Below, piece by piece: positions 33,260 to 41,617 of a stretch of 64,000 nt of DNA. The DNA comes from an uncultured Solirubrobacterales bacterium (GTDB taxonomy: Bacteria > Actinomycetota > Thermoleophilia > Solirubrobacterales > 70-9). The notes beneath the pieces were generated by a model. That model ran no database searches and was not told the DNA's origin. It saw only the letters and a list, made by a program, of their open reading frames with translations. Within the stretch, counting starts at the first letter, position 1. Every line of letters starts with the position of its first letter. The position numbers and the translations under genes are program-made. Where the stretch lies: NCBI GenBank assembly GCA_903939845.1, contig CAJAIJ010000020.1, positions 54,240-118,239 of the forward strand, written 5' to 3'.

Positions 33260-35584
33260 TCAGGCGACCGGATCGAAGGCCCGGTCGCTCGAAGCCTTCC
33301 TGGGCCTCGACGGCCTCAGTGAGACAGGCGCCGTAGCCATGGCCTGGAGCTTCATGTCTCCCCAGCTGAGGCCCTCCCGGAACAGGGCCGGAACGCCGAG
33401 GCCGACTGCCGTTGCGATCTCGACCGCCTGGAGGATGACTCCGTAGGCAAGTGCGTCGGCCGCCGAAACGCCGAAGCCGGTGGTGAGCACGCTGATGACG
33501 GCGAGCTGGAAGATGCCGATGTTGGAGGGAGTGGCCGGAACGACCGCGGTGACGTTCACCGCGAAAAGAACGGCTGCCGAGGCGGCGACGGCCGACTCGA
33601 CCTCGAGACCGAGCGCCATCAGGAGGGCCCAGCAGGAGGCCAGCTGGATCGCCCAGGCCGAGATCTGGAAGAGCGCGGCAGGTATTCCGATCTTCGGACT
33701 GCGGAAGACCTGCAGTCCGGTCCGGACCTGTACCAGTGCCGAGTGGACTGCAGCCGAGATGCGGGCGAACCGGCCGTCGCCGTTCTGCCTCTTCATCACG
33801 GAAGGCAGGAACACGATGGCCAGGAGAAGGACCAGAGGGATGAGGCTGAAGGTGAAGAGTGCCTTGGTGCTGCCTGCGAAGAGGTCGGTCGAGACGACGA
33901 TGATCAGGCCCAGGAGTGCCAGGGAGAGCAGGTTCAGCATCGTCTGCGAAACGATCGTGCCGACGATGACCGGGAGGCTCTCCCTCGGCTGGCCGGCATG
34001 CCTTGCGAGAACCAGAGCCCTTGCCGGCTCGCCCAGGCGAGCCGGGAGGGTCGCCGACATCAGAACACCGATCATCGTCGCCGAAGCGAAGTCCCGGCGC
34101 TTGAGGTGATTGCCGGGCAGGGCCGCACGGGCGATCAGGAACCACGACTGGGCCCGGACGAACAGCGAGAAGGCCATCAGTGCAAGGGCGACGAAGACCC
34201 ATGAGAGGTCGGACCGAACGATGGCGGTGGCGACCGAGTGGAGTCCGATCCGCTCCGCGGCGAGAGCGGTCAGCCCTATGCCGACGATGCCGACGATGCC
34301 GAGAGCGGCCTTCTTGATCGGAGTCCAGCCGCCCGATCGCCGCATCGCCGCATCGGGTGACGGGATCTTCTTCGGCGGGACCGGTGGAAGGCCGTCTGCC
34401 GGAACCGTGCCGATGCGATGAAGGATCTTCTCGGTCGTCGTCTCTGGCCGTGGTGCCTCGATCGCCTGCTCGTAGACGTCGGTGATCCGGTCGGTCACCT
34501 CCGGCCACGCGAACCTGGCCGAATTCTTCTTCGCGGCCTCCCCCATCGCGGCCAGCCTCCCCGGCTCCTCCCATGCTCGCTGGAGCTCCTCGGCAAGGCT
34601 CTGGGGGTCACCCGGCGGGACCAGCACTCCGTCGACCCCGTCTTCGACCACGTCGCTGTATCCCGCGATGCCCGACGCGACGACCGGTGTCCCGGCCGCG
34701 AAGGCCTCTGTCAGAACCATCCCGAAGCTCTCGCCGGCGAGCGATGGGGCGCAGAGCAGATCGGCACCGTGGAGGTGCCTCCAGAGATCCTCCCTCGAGA
34801 CCCTTCCATGCAGGTCGAGGTGCGCCTCGAGCTCCGGGAACGGCAGCAGACGCCGGACCTCTTCCGGCTCGGCCCCCACGATCGAGAGGCGGGCCGGAAC
34901 GTGTTCGACCAGTGCCTCGAAAGCCCTGAGCAGCACCGGAAGGCCCTTGCGCTCCTCGGAGCGGCCGACGAAGAGCACCCTCAGGTGATCGGCCGCCGGA
35001 ACCGGTGAGTCGGGTGCCTGGCCGAGATCGACTCCGTTCGGGATGACCGTGTAGTTGCCCCCGTACCACCGTCTGCCGGTCCAGGCTGCCGCCTCGGAGA
35101 CCGCGATCCTTGCCGAGAGCCTGTTGAGCGTCCTCTTCGCCCCTGCGAACACGGCCAGCCTGTGGGGAACGGTCTTGGTGCCGAAAGCGTGGAAGGTCCC
35201 GACGACCGGGGTTTCGCTCGAGAGACAGGTGTCCCAACCGTTCACCGGCGTGGTCGGTTCATGCAGATGGACGACGTCGAATCCACCGGCCTCGATCTCC
35301 CTGCGGGTGATCCGGAGCGCTTCCGGAAAGACCGGGACGTTCGAGATCGAGCCGTTCGAGGAGATCCCCATGGTCCTGCCGGCCGGGATCAGGTAATCGG
35401 GCAGCTCGACATCTTCGGCCGGGGACCGGTGCAGGATCGTCGAGAGCCTGTCGGGAGGGTCAAAGGGGGCTATCACCCGGACATGGTTGCCGCGGGCCAG
35501 GAGCTCCTCCGCAAGCGACTCGATGTGACGGTTGACGCCTCCCGGATAAGACCAGGAGTAGGGGCTGACGAGAGCTACACGCAC
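33260..35584 (-). CDS. GT4 glycosyltransferase fused to flippase-like (AglD/UPF0104) membrane domain
   Basis: 774 residues. Residues 1-385 are a PimA-like GT-B glycosyltransferase: the glycine-rich WSYPGGVNRHIESLAEEL near the N-terminus, VGRSEERKGLPVLLRAF, and the donor-site motif SLAGESFGMVLTEAFAAGTPVV. After a proline-rich linker (about 395-420) come seven to eight helices of the lysylphosphatidylglycerol-synthetase membrane-domain type: ATLPARLGEPARALVLARH and VVPATPSNIGIFQLA are its hallmarks. The two parts are usually separate genes. GTG start, 7 bases behind TAACCT. Likely role: mannosylation or glycosylation of a lipid such as phosphatidylinositol and its handling in the membrane. Confidence 0.87.
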   Translation of the reverse strand: MRVALVSPYSWSYPGGVNRHIESLAEELLARGNHVRVIAPFDPPDRLSTILHRSPAEDVELPDYLIPAGRTMGISSNGSISNVPVFPEALRITRREIEAGGFDVVHLHEPTTPVNGWDTCLSSETPVVGTFHAFGTKTVPHRLAVFAGAKRTLNRLSARIAVSEAAAWTGRRWYGGNYTVIPNGVDLGQAPDSPVPAADHLRVLFVGRSEERKGLPVLLRAFEALVEHVPARLSIVGAEPEEVRRLLPFPELEAHLDLHGRVSREDLWRHLHGADLLCAPSLAGESFGMVLTEAFAAGTPVVASGIAGYSDVVEDGVDGVLVPPGDPQSLAEELQRAWEEPGRLAAMGEAAKKNSARFAWPEVTDRITDVYEQAIEAPRPETTTEKILHRIGTVPADGLPPVPPKKIPSPDAAMRRSGGWTPIKKAALGIVGIVGIGLTALAAERIGLHSVATAIVRSDLSWVFVALALMAFSLFVRAQSWFLIARAALPGNHLKRRDFASATMIGVLMSATLPARLGEPARALVLARHAGQPRESLPVIVGTIVSQTMLNLLSLALLGLIIVVSTDLFAGSTKALFTFSLIPLVLLLAIVFLPSVMKRQNGDGRFARISAAVHSALVQVRTGLQVFRSPKIGIPAALFQISAWAIQLASCWALLMALGLEVESAVAASAAVLFAVNVTAVVPATPSNIGIFQLAVISVLTTGFGVSAADALAYGVILQAVEIATAVGLGVPALFREGLSWGDMKLQAMATAPVSLRPSRPRKASSDRAFDPVA

Positions 35585-35591
35585 GGTTCAG

Positions 35592-35627
35592 AGGTTAGAG
35601 GAGGAGTCCGGCCACGCGCTGTAGGTT
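35592..35627. promoter_or_regulatory. Divergent leaderless promoters, glycosyltransferase / hydrolase
   Basis: TAACCT on the minus strand (35597-35592) is 7 bases before the GTG at 35584. TAGGTT on the plus strand (35622-35627) is 10 bases before the ATG at 35638. Confidence 0.5.
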
Positions 35628-35637
35628 CACTTCCGGC

Positions 35638-36603
35638 ATGGATTCGAACGCCGACCCGAATCGACCCGTGATCGCACCCGAAGCCGGGACTCCGGCCTTC
35701 GGTGCAGCAGACGGGATGCCCGACGAGCGGTTCGCGCCCTCCGGTCCCGTCGACATCGCCTACGAGGAGATCGGGGACTCCTCCGGCCGCCCGATCCTGC
35801 TGGTTCCCGGGCTCGGAACCCAGATGATCCACTGGGATTCCGAGCTATGCGGGATGTTGGCGGCCCGCGGGTTTCGGGTCATCCGGATGGAGAACCGGGA
35901 CTCCGGCCGCTCCACCATCCTGTCCGACGCAGGACTGCCCGACCCGGTCTCTCTCTTCCTCGGACTGAAGCGAGGTCTCAGGTATGGCCTCGAGGAGATG
36001 GCCGACGATGCGATCGCCGTGCTCGACCACCTCGGCATCGAGCGGGCAGATCTGGCCGGTTTCTCGATGGGCGGGATGATCGTTCAGGCCGCAGTCCTGA
36101 GGCATCCGGAGAGAGTCTCCGCGCTGACTTCGATCATGTCGAGGACCGGTCACCGGGCCGATGCCGCCCCGGACCCCCGCCACGGCCTGGCGCTGCTGAA
36201 GACCCGCCCGGACGATCTCGAGAGCTTCATCTGGCACATGAAGAGGCTTTCAGAGGTGATCGGCTCCCCTGCCTACAGACCGGATCCCGAGAGACTCGAA
36301 CGGATGGCGAGGATGGCCTGGACCCGGGGAATACATCCTGAGGGAACCGCCCGACAGCTGCACGCGGTCAACACCCAGACCGATCGGACCGGCCGGCTGG
36401 GGGAAGTCCGGGCCCCCACTCTGGTCATCCACGGAGCGGCAGACCGACTCGTCTTCCCGCGGGGCGGACGGCGGACCGCTGCCGCCATCCCCGATGCCCG
36501 ACTCCGGGTCTTCGAGGGGATGGGCCACGATCTGCCGAGCCAGCTCTGGCCGCGCTTCGCGGCCGAGATCGAGGCGAACGCCCTGCGGACCGGTGCCGAC
36601 TAG
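35638..36603 (+). CDS. Alpha/beta hydrolase
   Basis: 321 residues, cytoplasmic. Nucleophile elbow GFSMGGMI near residue 143, oxyanion region LLVPGLGTQMIHWD, the acid in VIHGAADRLVFP and the catalytic His in GMGHDLP. The sequence follows the esterase/haloperoxidase-like pattern seen in TIGR-type hydrolases (NRDSGRST after the first strand). Substrate unknown. Its stop codon is reused in the promoter of the next gene. Confidence 0.87.
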   Translation: MDSNADPNRPVIAPEAGTPAFGAADGMPDERFAPSGPVDIAYEEIGDSSGRPILLVPGLGTQMIHWDSELCGMLAARGFRVIRMENRDSGRSTILSDAGLPDPVSLFLGLKRGLRYGLEEMADDAIAVLDHLGIERADLAGFSMGGMIVQAAVLRHPERVSALTSIMSRTGHRADAAPDPRHGLALLKTRPDDLESFIWHMKRLSEVIGSPAYRPDPERLERMARMAWTRGIHPEGTARQLHAVNTQTDRTGRLGEVRAPTLVIHGAADRLVFPRGGRRTAAAIPDARLRVFEGMGHDLPSQLWPRFAAEIEANALRTGAD

Positions 36604-36606
36604 ACT
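36601..36606 (+). promoter_or_regulatory. -10 box formed from the hydrolase stop codon
   Basis: TAGACT begins with the TAG stop of the hydrolase gene and lies 10 bases before the TTG at 36617. Confidence 0.4.
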
Positions 36607-36616
36607 CGTCTCTTCA

Positions 36617-38026
36617 TTGGCTTCTCCCGCAGGAACAGAGGAAAACCCCCTCAGGGTCGCGATCATCGGGGCCGGACCGGCCGGCTTCTACGCGGCCGAC
36701 CAGATCCTCAGGGACGAGGGGACCCACGCCCAGGTCGACCTCTTCGACCGCCTCCCCACTCCCTACGGGCTGGTGAGGGGTGGAGTCGCGCCCGATCACC
36801 CCAAGATCAAGGCCGTGACCCGGGTCTACGAGCGCACGGCGAAACGGGAGGGGTTCCGCTTCTTCGGCAACGTCGAGCTCGGCCGCGACATCACGGTCGA
36901 TGACCTGACCGGCCACTACCACGCGATCCTCTACACCTTCGGGGCCGAGGCCGACCGGGAGCTCGGCATCCCGGGGGAGGACCTGCCCGGGAGCTACTCG
37001 GCCACCTCCTTCGTCGGCTGGTACAACGCGCACCCCGACTACGCCGATCGGGACTTCGGGCTCGGTCGGGTCAAGAGGGCGGTCGTGATCGGCAACGGCA
37101 ACGTCGCCCTGGACGTGACCCGAATGCTGGCACTCGATGAAGCCGAGCTCCGCAAGACCGACATCGCCGACCACGCGATCGAGATCCTGGCCGAAAGCAC
37201 GGTCGAGGAGATCGTCGTCCTCGGTCGCCGGGGCCCGGCCCAGGCCGCCTGGACCAACCCCGAGATAATCGAACTCGGTCAGCTCGAGGAGGCCGACGTA
37301 GTGATCGGGGCGGGCGAGGAAGCACTCGACCCGGTCAGCCGCGCCTGGATCGATTCCGACGAATCCGACAAGACCTCGAAGGTGAACGTCGAGACCGTCG
37401 AGGCGTACGCCTCGAGGGAGCCGTCCGGCAAACCGAAGCGAATCTCGATCAGGTTCCTGTCGTCACCGGTCGAGATCCGGGGCCGGGATCGGGTCGAGAG
37501 CATCGTGATCGGGGGCAACGAGCTGGTCGAGGTAGACGGGACCCTCAAGGCCCGGGATACGGGAGAACGCGAGGAGATCCCGTGCGAGTTGGTCCTCAGG
37601 TCGGTGGGCTACACCGGGATCCCGCTCGATGGCGTTCCGTTCGACTCCGGTCGGGGCACTATCCCGAACGAATCCGGCCGCGTCCTCGACGGGCCGGAGG
37701 GGCAACGCCTGACGGGTCACTACACGGCAGGCTGGATCAAGCGTGGCCCCTCAGGGGTGATCGGAACCAACAAGAAGTGCGCGGCCGAGACGGTCGAACT
37801 CCTGCTGGAGGACGTCGCTGCGGGCAACCTGCTGGCGCCGGATGATCCATCACCGGCCGCGATCGAACGACTGCTCGACGAGCGACGCCCCCACCACGTG
37901 AGTTTCTCCGGCTGGGAGCAGATCGATGAGGCCGAGGTCGGAAGGGGCGAGCCCCACGGCAGGCCGCGGGTCAAGTTCGCGAGTTTCGACGAGTTGCTGG
38001 CCGCAGCCGGCAAGGAGGAGGTCTGA
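36617..38026 (+). CDS. fprA: Ferredoxin/adrenodoxin-type NADP+ reductase (FprA-like)
   Basis: 469 residues, FAD flavoprotein that passes electrons between NADPH and ferredoxin. FAD motif VAIIGAGPAGFYAA at the N-terminus, PTPYGLVRGGVAPDHP next, then the NADP fold VVIGNGNVALDVTRML and VLGRRGPAQAAWT, and the C-terminal GWIKRGPSGVIGTNKK. This is the mitochondrial adrenodoxin reductase / mycobacterial FprA type. The TTG at 36617 is chosen because the FAD fold begins 12 codons later and a -10 box precedes it. The next genes (BolA, glutaredoxin) also belong to iron-sulfur metabolism. Confidence 0.92.
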   Translation: MASPAGTEENPLRVAIIGAGPAGFYAADQILRDEGTHAQVDLFDRLPTPYGLVRGGVAPDHPKIKAVTRVYERTAKREGFRFFGNVELGRDITVDDLTGHYHAILYTFGAEADRELGIPGEDLPGSYSATSFVGWYNAHPDYADRDFGLGRVKRAVVIGNGNVALDVTRMLALDEAELRKTDIADHAIEILAESTVEEIVVLGRRGPAQAAWTNPEIIELGQLEEADVVIGAGEEALDPVSRAWIDSDESDKTSKVNVETVEAYASREPSGKPKRISIRFLSSPVEIRGRDRVESIVIGGNELVEVDGTLKARDTGEREEIPCELVLRSVGYTGIPLDGVPFDSGRGTIPNESGRVLDGPEGQRLTGHYTAGWIKRGPSGVIGTNKKCAAETVELLLEDVAAGNLLAPDDPSPAAIERLLDERRPHHVSFSGWEQIDEAEVGRGEPHGRPRVKFASFDELLAAAGKEEV

Positions 38027-38028
38027 CC

Positions 38029-38262
38029 ATGCCGGCCGATCTCGAGGAAATCAGGAGGATGATCGTCGAGGAGCTGCCCGGATCCGAGGTCGAGGTGATC
38101 GACGAGACCGGTACCGGTGACCACCTCAGAGTAGACATCTCGGCCCCCCAGTTCGACGGCCTGTCACGGATCGAGAGGCACCGTCTGGTCAAGGCTGCAG
38201 TCAGGCCGAGGTTCGACGACGGGACGATCCACGCCCTGAGCATCAAGGTCCTGGAGCGATAG
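38029..38262 (+). CDS. BolA/IbaG family protein
   Basis: 77 residues. EIRRMIVEELPGSEVEVIDETGTGDHLRVDISAPQF and RHRLVKAAVRP with the conserved His and the IHALSIKVL end match BolA-like proteins, which bind a [2Fe-2S] cluster together with a CGFS glutaredoxin. It begins 2 bases after the fprA stop, and the glutaredoxin gene follows 47 bases later, so the expected partner is present. Confidence 0.9.
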   Translation: MPADLEEIRRMIVEELPGSEVEVIDETGTGDHLRVDISAPQFDGLSRIERHRLVKAAVRPRFDDGTIHALSIKVLER

Positions 38263-38295
38263 AGAAGGCGCCTTCGGGCGAGTCCTCCGATCCTC

Positions 38296-38301
38296 TAGCA
38301 T
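38296..38301 (+). promoter_or_regulatory. Leaderless -10 of the CGFS glutaredoxin gene
   Basis: TAGCAT ends 8 bases before the ATG at 38310. The glutaredoxin can thus be made without fprA and bolA. Confidence 0.5.
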
Positions 38302-38309
38302 CCGACCCG

Positions 38310-38708
38310 ATGGCCGATGCCGAACTCACAGAACGTGTCCGCGAGCTGATCGCCGGAAACGAAGTCCTGCTCTTCATGAAGGGGACGCCGACCGAACCCC
38401 GGTGCGGTTTCTCGCTCAGGACCGTCCAGGTGCTCGACCGTATGGGCATCGAGTACGGCGCAATCGATGTACTCCCGGCCCTTCAGCCACTTCGCGAGGT
38501 GACCACCGAAATCTCGGACTGGGAGACCTTCCCCCAGCTCTACGTCAAGGGCGAGCTGGTCGGCGGATGCGACATCGTCGAAGAGATGTTCGCCTCCGGA
38601 GAGCTGGCAGAGCTGCTCGGCGTCGAACAGCCCGAGACGCCCGACGTCCCCTCGTCTGCGGCCGATCTCCCGGCCCAGAGCCCGCCGCTCGACATCGAGC
38701 GGAACTGA
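38310..38708 (+). CDS. grxD: Monothiol (CGFS) glutaredoxin, Grx4/GrxD type
   Basis: 132 residues. KGTPTEPRCGFS with Cys32, WETFPQLYVKGELVGGCDIVEEM and the glutathione-site residues identify the Grx4 family that carries [2Fe-2S] clusters for delivery to apoproteins and BolA. The last 30 residues are a Pro- and Ser-rich tail not found in the family core. Many Actinomycetota use mycothiol in place of glutathione, so its cluster thiol here is an open point. Confidence 0.93.
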   Translation: MADAELTERVRELIAGNEVLLFMKGTPTEPRCGFSLRTVQVLDRMGIEYGAIDVLPALQPLREVTTEISDWETFPQLYVKGELVGGCDIVEEMFASGELAELLGVEQPETPDVPSSAADLPAQSPPLDIERN

Positions 38709-38741
38709 ACCTCCTCCCGGCCTCCGGGCTCCTCCCTGCGC

Positions 38742-39950
38742 TCAGGCGTGCTCGCCGAAGGCGGCCGTCCGATCGTCGGCGGCCTTCCTGCTGAAGGCCG
38801 GCGATAGACCGGTCAGCCTCAGGTCGCCCTCCTCGGCGCGGCGGATCGTGATCGAATAGGCCCGGCCCGTCTTGACCAGGGACAGGTCCAGAGAGGTCGG
38901 GGCCTCGACCGTCACCACCGAGTCGATCAGCCCGTCGCTGTCTGCCGCCACCTCGAAGGTCCGATCCTCGACCGAGATGGCCTTCACAACGCCGGTCAAC
39001 TCGATCGCGGACGACGGGTTCGGCGTCGCTTCCGCAGACACGACCCTGAGGCGACGGTTGGAAGGCTGTGGCTCCTCCGGATCTTCCGAAGGCGGGGCTG
39101 GCTCGACGACCTCTACGTCGACCGTTGCGTCGTAACCGACGGCGAGATCCTCTCCTTCCTCCGGAACGACCGTCCGATCGAGATCCACCGGAACCGAGGT
39201 GCCCCGACTCGAGATCACCATCACCCCGGCCTCCCGGTCGATGAAGCTGACGACGCCCCTCATCGTGGCCGTCGCCCTCTGACCCTTCGTGACGCGCGTA
39301 CCGGCTTCCACGAACGTCCCGTTTGCAAGCGGGAGGATTCCGGTCTCGACCCGATCCCCGACGGCCGGCACCCCGTTGGCGTAGACGGCGAAGAGGTTTC
39401 CGGAGTCGTCGGCAACGGCGTAGGACCTACCGGTCACAGAGACACCGACGACGGTAGCGGTCAACGGAAGGCCTTCGGGTTCGTCCCCTCCGTCACCACC
39501 ATCACCGGAGCCTCCACCGCCACCACCGCCACCACCGTTACCTGCCGGGGTCACCGGCGTGCTGTCGGCCGGTGGTGGTTCGACATATGAAGTCGTGGTC
39601 GAGAGTCCAGGGTCCGGGGCCGGGACGGCAGCAACGGTCTGGACCGCTCCCCCACCGCCGTCGGATGTCCCGCCTGCCGGCGATCCGAGTGTCGGGAGCG
39701 ACGATTCCCCGGAGTCGTCGCCCAGAAGCGGTGCGATCGAGGCAAGCGGCCCTGCGTAGGCCGGGAGCAGACTGCCGGGTCCCGTTCCGCCAGGCCCGAT
39801 CGCGAGGCCCAGCACCAGCCCCATCGCCAGAGTGGCGAGCCCGGCCGCAATCAACTCATCCCGACCGGGAACCTCTATCCGGACCGGTAGGCGGGCCGCT
39901 TCGATCTGGCCCTTCCACTGACTCAGCCTGTTGCCGACCGCTTCGAGCAT
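38742..39950 (-). CDS. Membrane-anchored protein with OB-like repeats, end of pst operon
   Basis: 402 residues. One helix (about 33-53, LIAAGLATLAMGLVLGLAIG) after a short amphipathic N-terminus; then a Gly/Pro/Ser/Thr-rich linker with a nine-Gly run (about 138-146); then three short beta units with the pattern G-V-V-x-x-I-D/S-x-E-x-R-x-F-x-V (TATVVGVSVTGRSYAVAD, RGVVSFIDREAGVMVIS, GVVKAISVEDRTFEVAA), as in DUF5666-like OB domains. It starts 3 bases after the zinc-ribbon gene, so it shares the transcript. Function unknown. Confidence 0.65.
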   Translation of the reverse strand: MLEAVGNRLSQWKGQIEAARLPVRIEVPGRDELIAAGLATLAMGLVLGLAIGPGGTGPGSLLPAYAGPLASIAPLLGDDSGESSLPTLGSPAGGTSDGGGGAVQTVAAVPAPDPGLSTTTSYVEPPPADSTPVTPAGNGGGGGGGGGSGDGGDGGDEPEGLPLTATVVGVSVTGRSYAVADDSGNLFAVYANGVPAVGDRVETGILPLANGTFVEAGTRVTKGQRATATMRGVVSFIDREAGVMVISSRGTSVPVDLDRTVVPEEGEDLAVGYDATVDVEVVEPAPPSEDPEEPQPSNRRLRVVSAEATPNPSSAIELTGVVKAISVEDRTFEVAADSDGLIDSVVTVEAPTSLDLSLVKTGRAYSITIRRAEEGDLRLTGLSPAFSRKAADDRTAAFGEHA

Positions 39951-39953
39951 CGC

Positions 39954-40607
39954 TCAGGCCGTCGGCCAGTCGGGCCTCTGGTCTCCCCCGCCCTCGGAGC
40001 CATGGTCGAGGTTGGGATGGTTACGAGGTCCGGTATCGAAATCGACCAAGTCTTCTTCGAGACCTGCCCCATACCCGGGGTCCGTGACCTCGCCACCGAA
40101 TCCGGGCTGTGAAGTCGCCTCCGGCGGAGCCGGGTTGCCGATCGGATCGTCGACGGCCCCGTGCATGCCGAAGGTCGAGCCATTGGCATGGGCTACCTCG
40201 GACTCGACCGGCTCCAGTGCGCTCGGAACGGCCGCCAGAGGGCTGACTACGGCCTGGGTGGTCTCATGGAGATTCCGGCCGCAACGCCAGCAGTAGACCG
40301 CCCCCTGGGCGTGGAGCGAGCCGCAGCCCGGGCAGGAGCCCGAGGCTCCGGCCTTCTCCAGCCGGGCCATCCGCTCGATCTCGGCCAGCTCGGCATCGAC
40401 GAGCTGCAGCCTCGCGGCCATCTTCGCCAGAACGTCGAGACGGAAGTAGTCCCTGGCAGCCATTTCGTAAGCGGCGCCACCGAGGTCGAACTGGAGCTCG
40501 GTGAACCTCTCCCTGAGCTCCTCCCGACGCTCCTCGAGCTTCGTCATCGGGGCGGCAGCCTCGACAGCCTCAGCTTCCTTCTTCGACTTTGCCTTGAATG
40601 GATTCAT
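39954..40607 (-). CDS. Coiled-coil zinc-ribbon protein
   Basis: 217 residues, no membrane helix. A helical N-terminal half (TKLEERREELRERFTELQFD, then RLQLVDAELAEIERMARLE) leads to a zinc ribbon with Cys92, Cys95, Cys106 and Cys109 (CPGCGSLHA, CWRCGRNL). The C-terminal 100 residues are disordered, acidic and Pro-rich. It follows the other zinc-ribbon gene by 4 bases. Role unknown; proteins of this layout often join envelope or secretion complexes. Confidence 0.68.
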   Translation of the reverse strand: MNPFKAKSKKEAEAVEAAAPMTKLEERREELRERFTELQFDLGGAAYEMAARDYFRLDVLAKMAARLQLVDAELAEIERMARLEKAGASGSCPGCGSLHAQGAVYCWRCGRNLHETTQAVVSPLAAVPSALEPVESEVAHANGSTFGMHGAVDDPIGNPAPPEATSQPGFGGEVTDPGYGAGLEEDLVDFDTGPRNHPNLDHGSEGGGDQRPDWPTA

Positions 40608-40611
40608 GTCC

Positions 40612-41604
40612 TCACCCGATCTCCACTGCGTCGCTTCCGCCGCCGGGCTTCTTGTTGTCTTTCGGCGGCGCCTTGCCCTCGGTCGCGATATTGGTCGGGA
40701 GCTTCTTCTGGAGCTCCTGGAACTCCTCGGCCGAGGCCGAGTTTGCTTCGGTCAGGGCCTCCTTGTCGGCCTGGACGATTGCGTTCGGGTCCTTGTTGGC
40801 GCCGCTGTCGGAAATCAGGGGTGCCGAGCTCGCCTTTATGGCGCCCCCACCCCCGCCTCCGCTCCCGCCTCCGGCGTCGGCCGCGACCTCGATCACCTGG
40901 GCGTCCGGGAAGCTGGCCTGAAGGGGCTTCAGGGCGGCGTCGGCATCTGCCTTGGTGTCGTAAACGCCCGAGTAGAAGACGTAGTTTCCGGCCGGGAGGC
41001 TCCCGAACTGATCGGAGTCGAGGGCCCCGACCTCGGTCGCTCCCTGCGCCGCCAGGTCGGCCTTGGTCGCCTCGACTGCCGCTCCGTCCGCAGAGTCCTT
41101 GGGAAGGGTCGCGAGCTCGATCGTGAAGCCCTCCTGGCCTTCGGGCCAGTCCGGGGCGAAGGCGACCTCGACGCCGGTCGCGCTCGAGGTAGTCGGTGCC
41201 GCGGCAGCCGGAACCCCCGTGGCAGCCACCACAGGGGCGCTCGAACCGTTGTCGCCAAGACGACCGATTAATACTCCGAGGAGGAGGATCATCGCCAGGC
41301 CGGCCAGACCTGCAGCCGCCATGAGAGGAGTGACCTCCCGCTCGGGGCGGGTGTCGGGCTTCGGCTCTGCAGCCACTGACTCATCTGGGCCTGCTCCATT
41401 GGTCGCGTGAGTGGTCGCAGCCGGAAGCTCGGCGGCCCCGTTCAGGTAGGCGGCGAACTCGGTTCTCGGATCGCCTTTTCGCTTGCCGCACTCGAGGCAG
41501 TAGCGCTGGTCTGCCGCCATCGTTACTCCGCACCCCGTGCACCGGGTCGGTCCCTTGGAAACCATCGTCTGGCTCGATGCGTTCGTCGTTGTCTGCTCTG
41601 CCAT
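40612..41604 (-). CDS. Zinc-ribbon, single-helix protein with SPOR-like domain
   Basis: 330 residues. Zinc ribbon at Cys22, Cys25, Cys36 and Cys39 (CTGCGVTMA, CLECG) in the cytoplasm; one helix at about 92-116 (LAGLAMILLLGVLIGRL); outside, a domain FTIELATLPKDSADG and GNYVFYSGVYDTKADADAAL that looks like a SPOR repeat (binds denuded peptidoglycan); then a Gly/Ser-rich tail. AGGAG lies 9 bases before the ATG at 41604. It begins 13 bases after the pst lipoprotein gene. The SPOR assignment is by pattern only. Confidence 0.68.
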   Translation of the reverse strand: MAEQTTTNASSQTMVSKGPTRCTGCGVTMAADQRYCLECGKRKGDPRTEFAAYLNGAAELPAATTHATNGAGPDESVAAEPKPDTRPEREVTPLMAAAGLAGLAMILLLGVLIGRLGDNGSSAPVVAATGVPAAAAPTTSSATGVEVAFAPDWPEGQEGFTIELATLPKDSADGAAVEATKADLAAQGATEVGALDSDQFGSLPAGNYVFYSGVYDTKADADAALKPLQASFPDAQVIEVAADAGGGSGGGGGGAIKASSAPLISDSGANKDPNAIVQADKEALTEANSASAEEFQELQKKLPTNIATEGKAPPKDNKKPGGGSDAVEIG

Positions 41605-41617
41605 TTCGTCTCTCCTG

